Source: Modestobacter marinus
GTDB lineage: Bacteria > Actinomycetota > Actinomycetes > Mycobacteriales > Geodermatophilaceae
Assembly: GCF_019799945.1 (NCBI RefSeq)
Contig: NZ_JABGCH010000004.1
Span: forward strand, 186,001-250,000
Direction: 5' to 3'
DNA length: 64,000 nucleotides
The notes below the pieces were generated by a model. That model was not told the DNA's origin. It was given only the letters and a program-made list of their open reading frames with translations, and did no database searches. The position numbers and the translations under genes are program-made. Shown here in pieces: positions 7,785-15,755 of the stretch (within the stretch, counting starts at the first letter, position 1; each line of letters starts with the position of its first letter).

Positions 7785-8534
7785 TCAGGTCGTCGCGGTC
7801 GACCCGGTGCCCGCCGGCACGCCGGTCCGCGGCTGCTGCTCGGCGACGTCGTCCGCGGCCTCGTTGGAGTGGAAGGACGCCTGGGCGGCGCGCAGCTGGC
7901 GTGGCACCCGCCCTCCGCGGGGCGGCTCGGGGAGGGCCGCCGGGTGCGCCCGCCCCCACTCGGTCTCCACGTCGGCGAGCAGGGCCTCCAGGTAGGAGCG
8001 CAGCTGGGTGCGGCAGGCCTGGCCGAAGGCCCGCAGGTAGGCCACCTGCTCCTCCAGGTCCTCGGTGGCGGGCTGGGCGGAGACCTCGGGGGTGCTGCGC
8101 CCGGAGGAGATACGCACCCCGGCCTCCTGGGCGGCCTGGATGATCGCGCCCGCCTTCTCCCGCGCCCGGCTGAGCTGCTCCTCGTAGTGAAGGCGCGCCT
8201 CGCTGGTCATCTGCCGGCTGAACGCCTCGGCCTCGGCGACGTACTGGTCCGCGGTGAGCTGCGCCGTGGCCAGGATGCCGACCGCCTGGTCGCTCGGGGA
8301 GGGCCGGTTGGCCGCGGCCGCCAGCTGCTGCTCGAGCCGGTGGAGCTGCTCGCGCAGCTGCGCGTTCTCCAGGGTGAGGCGGTCCAGCTCGGACGACACC
8401 CGGTCGACGAACGCGTCGACCTCGGTGTCGGTGTAGCCGGGGTGCAGCATCGTCCCGTGCGTGAAGCGCACGTCACGGACGACGTCCGGCGTGAGGCGCT
8501 CCCCGTCCCCGGCTGTGGGTGTGCTGGTGGTCAT
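7785..8534 (-). CDS. DivIVA domain-containing coiled-coil protein
   Basis: A 249-residue protein with a DivIVA-type N-terminus (LTPDVVRDVRFTHGTMLHPGYTDTEVDAFVDRV, about residues 14-46). A coiled coil follows (SELDRLTLENAQLREQLHRLEQQL, about 48-72), then a long helical, charged region to about 200. DivIVA/Wag31 relatives scaffold polar growth and septation, but this one is shorter on motifs and may be a paralogue. It is the last gene of a minus-strand operon and overlaps the flavohemoglobin stop by 4 bp, an unusual partnership. Confidence 0.85.
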   Translation of the reverse strand: MTTSTPTAGDGERLTPDVVRDVRFTHGTMLHPGYTDTEVDAFVDRVSSELDRLTLENAQLREQLHRLEQQLAAAANRPSPSDQAVGILATAQLTADQYVAEAEAFSRQMTSEARLHYEEQLSRAREKAGAIIQAAQEAGVRISSGRSTPEVSAQPATEDLEEQVAYLRAFGQACRTQLRSYLEALLADVETEWGRAHPAALPEPPRGGRVPRQLRAAQASFHSNEAADDVAEQQPRTGVPAGTGSTATT

Positions 8535-9670
8535 TCGGTCACCTTCCCGTCGACCGTCGGGCTCGGTCGGCTCGCTGCGAACACCTCGGTGCGGATGCGG
8601 CCCATGGGCAGGCCGTGGTGGTGGAGCCGGGTCACGGTGTCCTCGACCGTGGCCGGGTTGCCGGCGACGTAGGCGTCGCGGTTGGCCCAGGGGCCGTGCC
8701 GCAGGACGACGTCACCGATGTCCCCGTGCTCCAGGGACGAGGTCTTGTCGTGCGAGACGGCCAGGGTGACCGTCAGCCACGGCAGCTCCTGCGCCAGCCG
8801 GCGCAGGTCCGCCCGATCGTAGAACGCGTCCTCGGTGCGGGACCCGACGAACAGGTCGACCCGGCGCGGCGGGCCCTGGCGGGCCACCTGGTCGATGATC
8901 GCCTTCACCGGCGCCAACCCGGTGCCCCCGGCGACCAGCAGGAGGTCGCGCTCGGACCCGGTGTCCAGGGCCAGGTGCCCGACCGGCGGACCCAGGCGGA
9001 CGGCGTCCCCCTTCTGGACCTGGCGGACCAGGGCGCTGCTGACCGGGCCGCCGTCCCGGGCTTTGACGTGCAGCTCCAGCATCCCGTCGGGGCGCGGCGC
9101 GTTGGCGGGGGAGTACCAGCGCCACAGCCGGGGCCGCAGCTCCGTCTCGACCGAGAGCGCCTGCCCGGGGAGGTACTCCACCGGCGTGCGGGGCGCGAGC
9201 TTCAGCACGGCGACGTCCAGGGTCCGGCGGTCGTGGTCGACCACCTCCGCGTCCCACCACGGGGGCTGGTCGGTCGACTCGTCGGCCGCCTTGACCATGA
9301 CCTGGGCGATGAGCTCGTACGCCTCGGCCCAGCTGGCGGCGAGCGCGTCGTCCCACTCGTCGTCGAAGTGCTCGAGGGTGGCGAGCAGGCTGGCGCCCAC
9401 GGCCGGGTAGTGCGCCGCGACGGTGCCGAACTTGCGGTGGTCGCGGCCCAGCTGCTGGAGGATGGGCACCAGCGTGTCCAGGTCGTCGACGCGCGCCACC
9501 ACCTGGCCCAGGGCGGCGAAGAGCCGGTCCCGCTGGTGGGCCATCGACACCGGGAACAGCTCCCGGGTCTCGGGGTGGGACAGGAACAGGTGGGAGTAGA
9601 ACCAGAGCGGGACCTGGTCGCCGTGGGCCGCGGCCTTGGCGAAGTTGGCCCGCATGGCGGGGATGTCCAC
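8531..9670 (-). CDS. hmp: flavohemoglobin (globin-FAD-NAD reductase)
   Basis: Predicted nitric-oxide dioxygenase, 379 residues against about 396 for E. coli Hmp. The globin domain covers about 1-135 with a CD1-type Phe near residue 39 and the probable haem-binding His78 in GRDHRKFG. The FAD domain follows with RLWRWYSPAN where the family has R-x-Y-S. The NAD domain has LLLVAGGTGLAPVKAI and ends with the usual TEVF. GTG start at 9670 behind AGGAGAAG. A 59-aa gene lies 25 bases upstream and the DivIVA gene overlaps downstream. The globin-reductase split makes NO detoxification the best guess. Confidence 0.88.
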   Translation of the reverse strand: MDIPAMRANFAKAAAHGDQVPLWFYSHLFLSHPETRELFPVSMAHQRDRLFAALGQVVARVDDLDTLVPILQQLGRDHRKFGTVAAHYPAVGASLLATLEHFDDEWDDALAASWAEAYELIAQVMVKAADESTDQPPWWDAEVVDHDRRTLDVAVLKLAPRTPVEYLPGQALSVETELRPRLWRWYSPANAPRPDGMLELHVKARDGGPVSSALVRQVQKGDAVRLGPPVGHLALDTGSERDLLLVAGGTGLAPVKAIIDQVARQGPPRRVDLFVGSRTEDAFYDRADLRRLAQELPWLTVTLAVSHDKTSSLEHGDIGDVVLRHGPWANRDAYVAGNPATVEDTVTRLHHHGLPMGRIRTEVFAASRPSPTVDGKVTE

Positions 9671-9695
9671 GGAGCTTCTCCTGGGTGCCGCGGCG

Positions 9696-9875
9696 TCAGC
9701 TCGCCGCGAGCGGTTCGGGAACGACCTCGTCCCGGTGGGCGGGGAGCGCGGCGCCGACCGCGCCGATGTGCTCCGGTGCCACGCCGGGCGAGATCAGGGT
9801 GAGCGTCGCGGTCCGGTGCCGGCGCACCCGCGGCAGGTCGACGTCCTCAACGCCCGGTCGTGCGTACAGCGGCAT
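9696..9875 (-). CDS. small protein, 59 aa, upstream of flavohemoglobin
   Basis: Sixty-codon frame with a strong leader (GGGGGAGGA about 10 bases before the ATG at 9875) and G/C third positions throughout. The product begins MPLYARPGVEDVDLPRVR and ends EPLAAS, with no membrane segment. It precedes the flavohemoglobin by 25 bases and is probably the first gene of that operon. I recognise no domain. The region RHRTATLTLISPGVAPEHIG has a beta-helix feel, so it may be a folded small protein rather than a leader. Confidence 0.65.
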   Translation of the reverse strand: MPLYARPGVEDVDLPRVRRHRTATLTLISPGVAPEHIGAVGAALPAHRDEVVPEPLAAS

Positions 9876-9966
9876 CTGCGACCCCGTCCTCCCCCGTGAA
9901 GGGACACCATGCGCGGCCGGCTCGTCCCGGGACGGGGGCGGGGGACCGCGCAGCCCGCGACGGTCA

Positions 9967-9979
9967 CCGTTGGTAACGG
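9967..9979. promoter_or_regulatory. short inverted repeat in flavohemoglobin operon upstream region
   Basis: CCGTT-GGT-AACGG is a perfect 5-bp-arm palindrome about 90 bases upstream of the 59-aa gene in an otherwise empty 235-base gap (9876-10110). It could be an operator for a redox or NO regulator, but the arms are short and chance is possible. I see no other gene in this gap. Confidence 0.3.
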
Positions 9980-10040
9980 GAGCGCCACGGACATGGTCGC
10001 AGTCTGTCGGGTGGGCTCCCGCAGTGCCAGTCAGGACGAC

Positions 10041-10078
10041 GACCGCCCGGCGCCGAGGACTCTCGGTGCCGGGCGGTC
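10041..10078. terminator. hairpin terminator after usp
   Basis: Stem of 17 bp with one mismatch (10041-10057 with 10062-10078) and a 4-base loop. It lies 33 bases downstream of the universal stress protein stop on the minus strand and closes the tct-usp operon. Confidence 0.8.
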
Positions 10079-10110
10079 GGGGTCGGGCGGTCAGGGTCGG
10101 GGCGGCCGGC

Positions 10111-10515
10111 TCAGGAGGCGCCCGGGCGGGGCTTGACCGAGAGCACCGGGCGGTCGGCGTCCAGCAGGATCCGCTGGGCGCTGCTGCCCAGCAGCAGCTT
10201 GCCGACCGGGGAGCGCCGGCGCAGCCCGATGACGATGAGCGAGGCGTCGTGCTCCTCGGCCGCGCGCAGGACCGTGTCGGCGAGGTCGCCGGAGTGCGGG
10301 CTCTGCTCCACGCGGAGCCCGACGCCGGCGGCCTGTGCTTCTCCGGACAGCCGGTCCACGAGCTCGGGCGGGGCGACGTCGGCGCTGACCGGGGCGCCGC
10401 CGCGCGGGGAGTTGAGGACCAGCAGGTCCTCGCCGCGCAGCCGGGCCTCCGTCAGGCCGGCGGCGAAGGCCGCCTCGCCCTCGGGGGTGGGGACGAAACC
10501 GACGAGGACGGTCAC
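10111..10515 (-). CDS. universal stress protein (single UspA domain)
   Basis: A 134-residue single-domain UspA family protein. The ATP-binding pattern is visible near the C-terminus as GLRRRSPVGKLLLGSSAQRI, followed by the usual PVLSVKP strand. The GTG start at 10515 forms a GTGA overlap with the tctA stop, so it is translated with the transporter. UspA proteins bind nucleotides and modulate partners; physical coupling to a tricarboxylate transporter suggests regulation of that transporter or its metabolic output, which is inference. Confidence 0.88.
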   Translation of the reverse strand: MTVLVGFVPTPEGEAAFAAGLTEARLRGEDLLVLNSPRGGAPVSADVAPPELVDRLSGEAQAAGVGLRVEQSPHSGDLADTVLRAAEEHDASLIVIGLRRRSPVGKLLLGSSAQRILLDADRPVLSVKPRPGAS

Positions 10516-12026
10516 ACGAGCTCCCTGGTGTCGGGGCGGGCGACGGCGCGGCGGCGGGCCCGCGCGCCCTGGAGGACGGGCAGGGCCGCCACGAGGATGA
10601 AGACGACGAGCAGCACCCCGGAGATGGGACGGGTGAAGAAGCCGGTCACGTCGCCGTCGAAGATCAGCAGCGAGCGGCGCAGCGAGTCCTCCAGCAGCGA
10701 GCCCAGGACGAACGCGAGGACCAGCGGGCCGGGGTCGAAGCCCAGCTTCTTCATCAGGTAGCCGAGGGCGCCGAAGACGATGACCAGCACGATGTCGAAG
10801 ACGTCGTTGTTCACCGTGTAGACCCCGACCAGGGTGATCAGGACGGTGATCGGCGCCAGGACCGTGGCGCGCACCCGCAGGATCCGCACGAACAGGCCGA
10901 CCAGCGGGATGCTCATGATCAGCAACAGGATGTTGCCGATGTACATGGAGTTGACCACGCCCCAGAACAGCTCCGGCTCCTGGGACACCAGCTGCGGGCC
11001 GGGGCTCACGCCCTGGATGAGCAGCGCGCCGAAGATGACCGCCATCGTGGCGTTGGCCGGGATGCCGAGGGTCAGCAGCGGGATGAACGACGACGTCGCC
11101 GCCGCGTTGTTTGCCGTCTCCGGCGCCGCGACGCCCTCGACGGCGCCCTGCCCGAACCGCTCGGGGTGCTTGGACCGGCGCTTCTCCAGGGCGTAGGCGG
11201 CCAGGGAGGACAGCGTGGCCCCACCGCCGGGGAGGATGCCGAGGACGAACCCGAGCACCGAGCCGCGGCCGATGGCCCCGGCGGACTGCCGCAGGTCCGC
11301 CCGCGACGGCCACACGTTGGCCACCGTGGCCGGTGCCTGCACGGCGCGGTGCCGTTCCTCCAGGTTGTAGAGGATCTCGCCGAGCCCGAAGAGCCCCATC
11401 GCGATCGGCACGAAGTCCAGGCCGTCGGCGAGCGACAGGTTGCTGAAGGTGAACCGCTCGGCGCCGGTGAAGCCGTCCCGCCCGACGGTGGCCAGCAACA
11501 GGCCGACGCACGCGGCGATGACGGCCTTGAGCCGGTCACCGCTGCTGACGGTCGAGACGAGCAGGATGCCCAGCAGCGCCAGGGCGGTGTACTCCGGCGG
11601 ACCGAAGTCCAGCGCGAAGCTCGCCACGATCGGCGCCAGCAGCGACAGCGCGATGATCGAGACGGTGCCGCCGATGAACGACCCGATGGCGGCGATGCCC
11701 AGCGCGGTACCGGCCTTGCCCTGCCGGGCGAGGGCGTGGCCGTCGAAGACGGTGACCACCGAGGAGGCCTCGCCGGGCAGGCGCAGCAGCACCGACGTGA
11801 TCGTGCCGCCGTACTGGGCGCCGTAGAAGATGCCGGCCAGCATGATGATCGCGGTGACCGGCTCGATGCCGAAGGTGAGCGGCAGCAGGATCGCGATGGT
11901 GGCCGCCGGCCCGAGGCCGGGCAGCACGCCGATCAGCATGCCGATGACGACGCCGATCAGGCAGTAGAGCAGGTTGGTCGGTTCCAGGACGACGCCGAAG
12001 CCGTCGATGACCGGGGTCAGGTCCAC
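10512..12026 (-). CDS. tctA: tripartite tricarboxylate transporter, large permease subunit TctA
   Basis: TctA family permease, 504 residues, full length, with about a dozen membrane segments. Family motifs are present twice as expected: GVLPGLGPAATIAILLPLTF near residue 33 and GILPGGGATLSSLAAYALEKR near 263. A loop with GEASSVVTVFDGHALARQGKAG follows the first. It works with TctB and the lipoprotein TctC to import a carboxylate using an ion gradient. GTG start at 12026, eight bases after tctB. Placement next to glucarate genes suggests a sugar diacid rather than citrate as substrate. Confidence 0.93.
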   Translation of the reverse strand: MDLTPVIDGFGVVLEPTNLLYCLIGVVIGMLIGVLPGLGPAATIAILLPLTFGIEPVTAIIMLAGIFYGAQYGGTITSVLLRLPGEASSVVTVFDGHALARQGKAGTALGIAAIGSFIGGTVSIIALSLLAPIVASFALDFGPPEYTALALLGILLVSTVSSGDRLKAVIAACVGLLLATVGRDGFTGAERFTFSNLSLADGLDFVPIAMGLFGLGEILYNLEERHRAVQAPATVANVWPSRADLRQSAGAIGRGSVLGFVLGILPGGGATLSSLAAYALEKRRSKHPERFGQGAVEGVAAPETANNAAATSSFIPLLTLGIPANATMAVIFGALLIQGVSPGPQLVSQEPELFWGVVNSMYIGNILLLIMSIPLVGLFVRILRVRATVLAPITVLITLVGVYTVNNDVFDIVLVIVFGALGYLMKKLGFDPGPLVLAFVLGSLLEDSLRRSLLIFDGDVTGFFTRPISGVLLVVFILVAALPVLQGARARRRAVARPDTRELV

Positions 12027-12034
12027 GGGGTCTC

Positions 12035-12634
12035 CTAGAACAGGTGGGGGATGGGCACGGACAGCGCGGCGACGAAGATGACGTAGAAGGCGGCCACCAC
12101 GCCGAGGCTGACCACGATCGAGGTGCGCCAGCCCTCGCCGCCGAGGAAGCGCAGCCAGACGAAGGAGAGCAGCGCCGCCGGGATCTCGAAGCCGATGACC
12201 TCGATGACCAGCACGAACACGACCATGGTCGCCAGGCCGGCGAGCACCAGCCAGCTCGTGCGGGTGAACCGCTCGGCGTCCGAGGTCTTCCGGGCGACGG
12301 CGATCAGCCCGATCCCCAGGACCACGACCAGGATGCTGACCAGCAGCGGCCAGGTGCCCGAGTCGGGGACCCGGGCGGAGCCGAGGCCGAGCCGGCCGGA
12401 CCCGATGAGGGCGGCGATGCCCAGTAGGACCACGGCGGCCGCGATGACGACGTTGGCGACCGGTCCGGCGGCCGGCGGGCGGCCCTCGTGCTCGGCCGCC
12501 TCCACCGCGTGCACGGCCTCCTCGAGGTCGTGGATCGTCGCGGGCACGCTGTCCGCTGCGGCGGGGGCCGCCCCGGCGGCCGCCTGGCCGCCGGGGCTCC
12601 CCGCCCGATGCGCTCCGCCGGGGGGAGTGGTCAC
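12035..12634 (-). CDS. tctB: tripartite tricarboxylate transporter, small permease subunit TctB
   Basis: TctB family subunit, 199 residues, slightly long because of a proline- and alanine-rich N-terminus of about 65 residues. Four hydrophobic segments follow (ANVVIAAAVVLLGIAALIG, WPLLVSILVVVLGIGLIAVA, SWLVLAGLATMVVFVLVIEV, and a C-terminal pair), with the typical DSGTWPLLVS loop. GTG start at 12634 makes a GTGA overlap with tctC. It is the small membrane partner of TctA. Confidence 0.88.
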   Translation of the reverse strand: MTTPPGGAHRAGSPGGQAAAGAAPAAADSVPATIHDLEEAVHAVEAAEHEGRPPAAGPVANVVIAAAVVLLGIAALIGSGRLGLGSARVPDSGTWPLLVSILVVVLGIGLIAVARKTSDAERFTRTSWLVLAGLATMVVFVLVIEVIGFEIPAALLSFVWLRFLGGEGWRTSIVVSLGVVAAFYVIFVAALSVPIPHLF

Positions 12635-13644
12635 TCCGCTCCGCCCAGGTCGATGCCGTACTCCTCCACGACGCTGCGGTAGGAGTCGAGGTTGGAGGTC
12701 CACTGCTCGCGCAGCTCGTCGCCGGACACCTCGTTGGGGGTCAGCTGGTTGTCCTCGTTGAACTGCTGGTACTCGGGGGAGTCGAACGCGGCCTGGAAGG
12801 CAGCCTGGAGCCGGTCGAGGACCTCCTGGGGCGTGCCCGAGGGGGCGAAGACCGCGCGGGACTGCTGGACCGGGACGTCGTAGCCCGCCTCCACCGCGGT
12901 GGGGGTGTCGGGCAGGTAGGACGGCCGCTCCTCGGCGAAGGTGACGATCGGGGTCAGCTCCCCGGCCTCGATCTGCTCGATGGCCTCGCCGAGCTGGATG
13001 GACCCGACGTCCACCTGGCCGCCGAGCACGGCGGTCAGCGTGGGGGAGCCGCCGTCGAACGGGACCGCGGTCGCGTCGATGCCGGACTGCGCGAAGAGCA
13101 GCTCCTGCGACAGCTGGCTGCCGGTGCCGACGCCCGTGGTGCCGAAGGTGATCGGCCGGCCGGCGTTCTTCAGGTCGTCGACGGTCGCGAAGCCGGAGGA
13201 CGGCGCGGTCACGAGCACGTAGTCGTCCTGGGAGACCCCGGTGACGATCTCGTAGTCGGCGATGTCGATCGCCTCGTCCTCGGGCACGGCGAGCGGGGTG
13301 ATGTAGCCCAGGCTGCCGTTGAAGACCATCAGGGTGTGGCCGTCGGGGTCCTGACCGGCCAGTTCCTGCGCGGCCAGTGCACCGTTGGCGCCCGGCTTGT
13401 TCTCCACGGTCACCGGGACGCCCAGGTCCTCAGAGGCCGCGTCGGCGAGCGCGCGGGCGATCAGGTCGGTGCTGCCGCCGGGGTCCTGGCCGACGTAGAT
13501 GGTGACCGGGTCGCCGCCGGGGAAGTCCTCGGCCGCGGCGTCCGAGCCGCCGCCGACGTTGCCCCCGCAGGCCGCGGTCGAGAGGGCCAGGGTGATCCCG
13601 AGGCCGGTCAGCACCCAACGGCGCGTGCCGGAGTTCCTGGTCAT
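12631..13644 (-). CDS. tctC: tripartite tricarboxylate transporter substrate-binding lipoprotein TctC
   Basis: Extracytoplasmic solute receptor, 337 residues, with a lipoprotein signal peptide (basic MTRNSGTRRW, hydrophobic core, lipobox LSTAAC with Cys26). The Bug/TctC motif set is present: VGQDPGGSTDLIARAL, NKPGANGALAAQEL and DGHTLMVFNGSLGY. It is first in the tctC-tctB-tctA-usp operon, reading away from the LysR gene. An inducible promoter with a shared operator lies about 70-120 bases upstream. Confidence 0.92.
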   Translation of the reverse strand: MTRNSGTRRWVLTGLGITLALSTAACGGNVGGGSDAAAEDFPGGDPVTIYVGQDPGGSTDLIARALADAASEDLGVPVTVENKPGANGALAAQELAGQDPDGHTLMVFNGSLGYITPLAVPEDEAIDIADYEIVTGVSQDDYVLVTAPSSGFATVDDLKNAGRPITFGTTGVGTGSQLSQELLFAQSGIDATAVPFDGGSPTLTAVLGGQVDVGSIQLGEAIEQIEAGELTPIVTFAEERPSYLPDTPTAVEAGYDVPVQQSRAVFAPSGTPQEVLDRLQAAFQAAFDSPEYQQFNEDNQLTPNEVSGDELREQWTSNLDSYRSVVEEYGIDLGGAE

Positions 13645-13722
13645 GTCGTTCTCTCCTTCGAGAAGCCGGCCGCCCGGCGAGGTGATCCTGTGAATGGCGT
13701 CACGCCAGGCGTGGACGGGGCG

Positions 13723-13767
13723 AGCCTAGGAAGGGGCCGTCATGCCTGTCCAAATCCGATGTGGCAT
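13723..13767 (-). promoter_or_regulatory. tctC promoter with shared ATGCC-N16-GGCAT operator (site A)
   Basis: Inverted repeat ATGCC-N16-GGCAT at 13742-13767. On the minus strand a -35 TTGGAC (13753-13748) lies inside it, and a -10 TAGGCT (13728-13723) follows after exactly 19 bases. The same layout recurs before kdgD and mqo. The repeat also sits just upstream of the divergent LysR start, suiting a LysR activator site. Confidence 0.75.
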
Positions 13768-13779
13768 AGGTTGATACCT
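13768..13779 (+). promoter_or_regulatory. lysR promoter region palindrome
   Basis: AGGT-TGAT-ACCT is a perfect palindrome whose GATACC could be the -10 of the LysR gene, whose ATG follows at 13787. The spacing predicts a leaderless message. It touches the shared operator, so LysR could repress itself here while activating tctC. Confidence 0.45.
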
Positions 13780-13786
13780 TGGCGGC

Positions 13787-14680
13787 ATGAATTTCACGCT
13801 GGAGCAGCTGCGGGGCTTCGTGGCCGTCGCCGACGAGCTGCACTTCGGCCGGGCCGCCGCCCGGCTGAAGATGACCCAACCCCCACTGAGCCGCCAGATC
13901 CAAAAGCTGGAGCGCGCCGTGGGGGCCCAGCTGCTGGAGCGGGACAACCGGCGGGTGGCCCTCACCGCGGCCGGCCAGGTGTTCCTCGCCGAGGCCCGGC
14001 GGCTGCTGGCGCTGGCCGAGGCGGCCCTGGAGCAGGCCCGCCGGGTGTCGGCCGGCTCCAGTGGCGTGGTGCGGATCGGGTTCACCGCCGCCTCGACGTA
14101 CGGCATCCTCGGCCGGCTGCTCAACGAGCTCGCCCGCGAGCTGCCCGACGTGTCCGTCGACCTCGCCGAGATGGTGACCCGCGAGCAGGTCGCCGGGCTG
14201 GCCAACGAGGAGATCGACCTGGGGCTGGCCCGCCCGCCCTTCGACCGGGAGACGTTCGGCTCGCGTCTGCTGCACCGGGAGTCGCTGCTCGTGGCCGCGC
14301 CGGCCGGGCACCCCCTCCTCGCCCTCGACCGGGACGTGATCGCCGCCGACCTGGCCGGCGAGCCGGTGGTCATGCACTCACCCACCCGGGCGCGGTACTT
14401 CTACGACCTGGTGGCCGGGGCCGTGCCCATCGCGCACCAGAACACCGTCCACACGGTGAGCCAGGTGCTGACGATGCTCTGGCTGGTGGCCGCCGGGCGC
14501 GGCATCGCCTTCGTGCCCGCGTCCGCCGCGCGGCTGCCGATCGAGGGGGTCGGCTTCGTCCGGCTGGCGACCCCGGTGCCCGAGCCGGTCGAGCTGCACC
14601 TGCTGTGGGCGCGCGAGTCGCCCAACCCGGCGCTGTGGCGGGTGCTCCAGGTGCTGGAGGGCGTCGACGTCGACGACTGA
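13787..14680 (+). CDS. LysR family transcriptional regulator
   Basis: LysR-type regulator, 297 residues, the standard length. The winged helix-turn-helix is at about 1-60 (FGRAAARLKMTQPPLSRQIQKLE), followed by the periplasmic-binding-like effector domain (VRIGFTAASTYGILGRLL from about residue 97). It lies divergent from tctC and is followed by the glucarate pathway operon on its own strand. Shared operators at tctC, kdgD and mqo suggest it senses a sugar diacid or derived acid and switches on uptake and breakdown together; this is inference. Confidence 0.93.
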   Translation: MNFTLEQLRGFVAVADELHFGRAAARLKMTQPPLSRQIQKLERAVGAQLLERDNRRVALTAAGQVFLAEARRLLALAEAALEQARRVSAGSSGVVRIGFTAASTYGILGRLLNELARELPDVSVDLAEMVTREQVAGLANEEIDLGLARPPFDRETFGSRLLHRESLLVAAPAGHPLLALDRDVIAADLAGEPVVMHSPTRARYFYDLVAGAVPIAHQNTVHTVSQVLTMLWLVAAGRGIAFVPASAARLPIEGVGFVRLATPVPEPVELHLLWARESPNPALWRVLQVLEGVDVDD

Positions 14681-14700
14681 TGCTCGCCGGGCATCGAGTC

Positions 14701-14745
14701 ATGCGCAAACGAACCTGGACAGGCATCGTCAACTGTTCCTACGGT
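14701..14745 (+). promoter_or_regulatory. kdgD operon promoter with shared operator (site B)
   Basis: ATGCG-N16-GGCAT at 14701-14726, with -35 CTGGAC at 14715-14720 and -10 TACGGT at 14740-14745 after 19 bases. It matches sites A and C in repeat spacing, the TGGACAGGCAT core and the -10 position. Predicted transcription start is near 14752, which places the GTG at 14813 as the first usable start. Confidence 0.75.
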
Positions 14746-14812
14746 GACGACGACCACCCCGTCCCGCGCATCCCCTCCGCGGCACGGACCCGTCGAACAA
14801 GGACATGCCGCC

Positions 14813-15727
14813 GTGACGCTGCTCCCCCCGGACGAACTCGCCGACCGCCTCAAGTCCGGTCTGCTCTCCTTCCCGGTGACCCACTTCGATGCCGACCTCC
14901 AGTTCGACGAGCCCCGCTACCGCGAGCACCTGGCCTGGCAGTCGAGCTTCGACGTCGCCGGCCTGTTCGCCGCCGGTGGCACCGGTGAGGGCTTCTCGCT
15001 GACCCCCGCGGAGATCGACCGGGTCGTGCGGGTGGCCGTCGACGAGGTGGCCGGCAAGGTGCCGGTGCTCGCCCCGGCCACCGGCGGCACCGCCGTCTCG
15101 ATCGAGCAGGCCAAGGCCGCCCAGGACGCCGGGGCCACCGGCCTCCTGCTGTTCCCGCCGTACCTCACCGAGGCCAGCCAGGAGGGCCTCGTCGAGCACA
15201 TCAGCGCGGTTTGCCGCGCCACCGACCTCGGCGTCATCGTCTACAGCCGGGCCAACGCCGTCCTCACCGACGTCACCGTCGCCGCGGTCGCCGAGCGCAA
15301 CCCGAACCTGATCGGCCTCAAGGACGGCGTCGGGGACATCGAGCAGATGACCCGCACCTACGCCCGGGTCGGCGACCGGCTCATCTACGTCGGTGGCCTG
15401 CCGACGGCGGAGACCTTCGCGCTGCCGCTCCTGCAGCTCGGCGTGAGCACCTACTCCTCGGCGCTGTACAACTTCCTGCCCGAGTTCGCGCTCCGCTTCT
15501 ACGCCGCCGTCCGCGCCCAGGACCGCACCGCGGTCTACGCCATGCTCAACGACTTCGTCCTCCCGTACCTGGACATCCGGGACCGGGAGCGTGGGTACGC
15601 GGTCTCCATCGTCAAGGCCGGGCTCACCGCCGTGGGCCGCGACGGCGGCCGGGTGCGCCCGCCGCTCACCGACCTGGACGACGCCGAGCTCGCCGACCTG
15701 ACCGCACTGGTCCAGAAGATCTCCTGA
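14813..15727 (+). CDS. kdgD: 5-dehydro-4-deoxyglucarate dehydratase
   Basis: DapA-superfamily class I aldolase-type enzyme, 304 residues, converting 5-keto-4-deoxyglucarate to 2-oxoglutarate semialdehyde with loss of water and CO2. The Schiff-base lysine is K170 in GLKDG and the partner tyrosine is Y144 in VIVYSRAN, the usual spacing. [13 protein letters not shown] is the family's substrate loop. I chose GTG 14813 because in-frame starts further up lie inside the promoter. It heads an operon with two acid-sugar dehydratases and the next enzyme of the pathway. Confidence 0.92.
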   Translation: MTLLPPDELADRLKSGLLSFPVTHFDADLQFDEPRYREHLAWQSSFDVAGLFAAGGTGEGFSLTPAEIDRVVRVAVDEVAGKVPVLAPATGGTAVSIEQAKAAQDAGATGLLLFPPYLTEASQEGLVEHISAVCRATDLGVIVYSRANAVLTDVTVAAVAERNPNLIGLKDGVGDIEQMTRTYARVGDRLIYVGGLPTAETFALPLLQLGVSTYSSALYNFLPEFALRFYAAVRAQDRTAVYAMLNDFVLPYLDIRDRERGYAVSIVKAGLTAVGRDGGRVRPPLTDLDDAELADLTALVQKIS

Positions 15728-15755
15728 CCGGCCCACGAGGAAGCAGAGGACGGCG

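Noticed and set aside
14744-14812. Upstream start for KdgD adding 23 residues
   Set aside because: It would begin inside the predicted -10 of the operon promoter, and the added residues do not resemble the family N-terminus.
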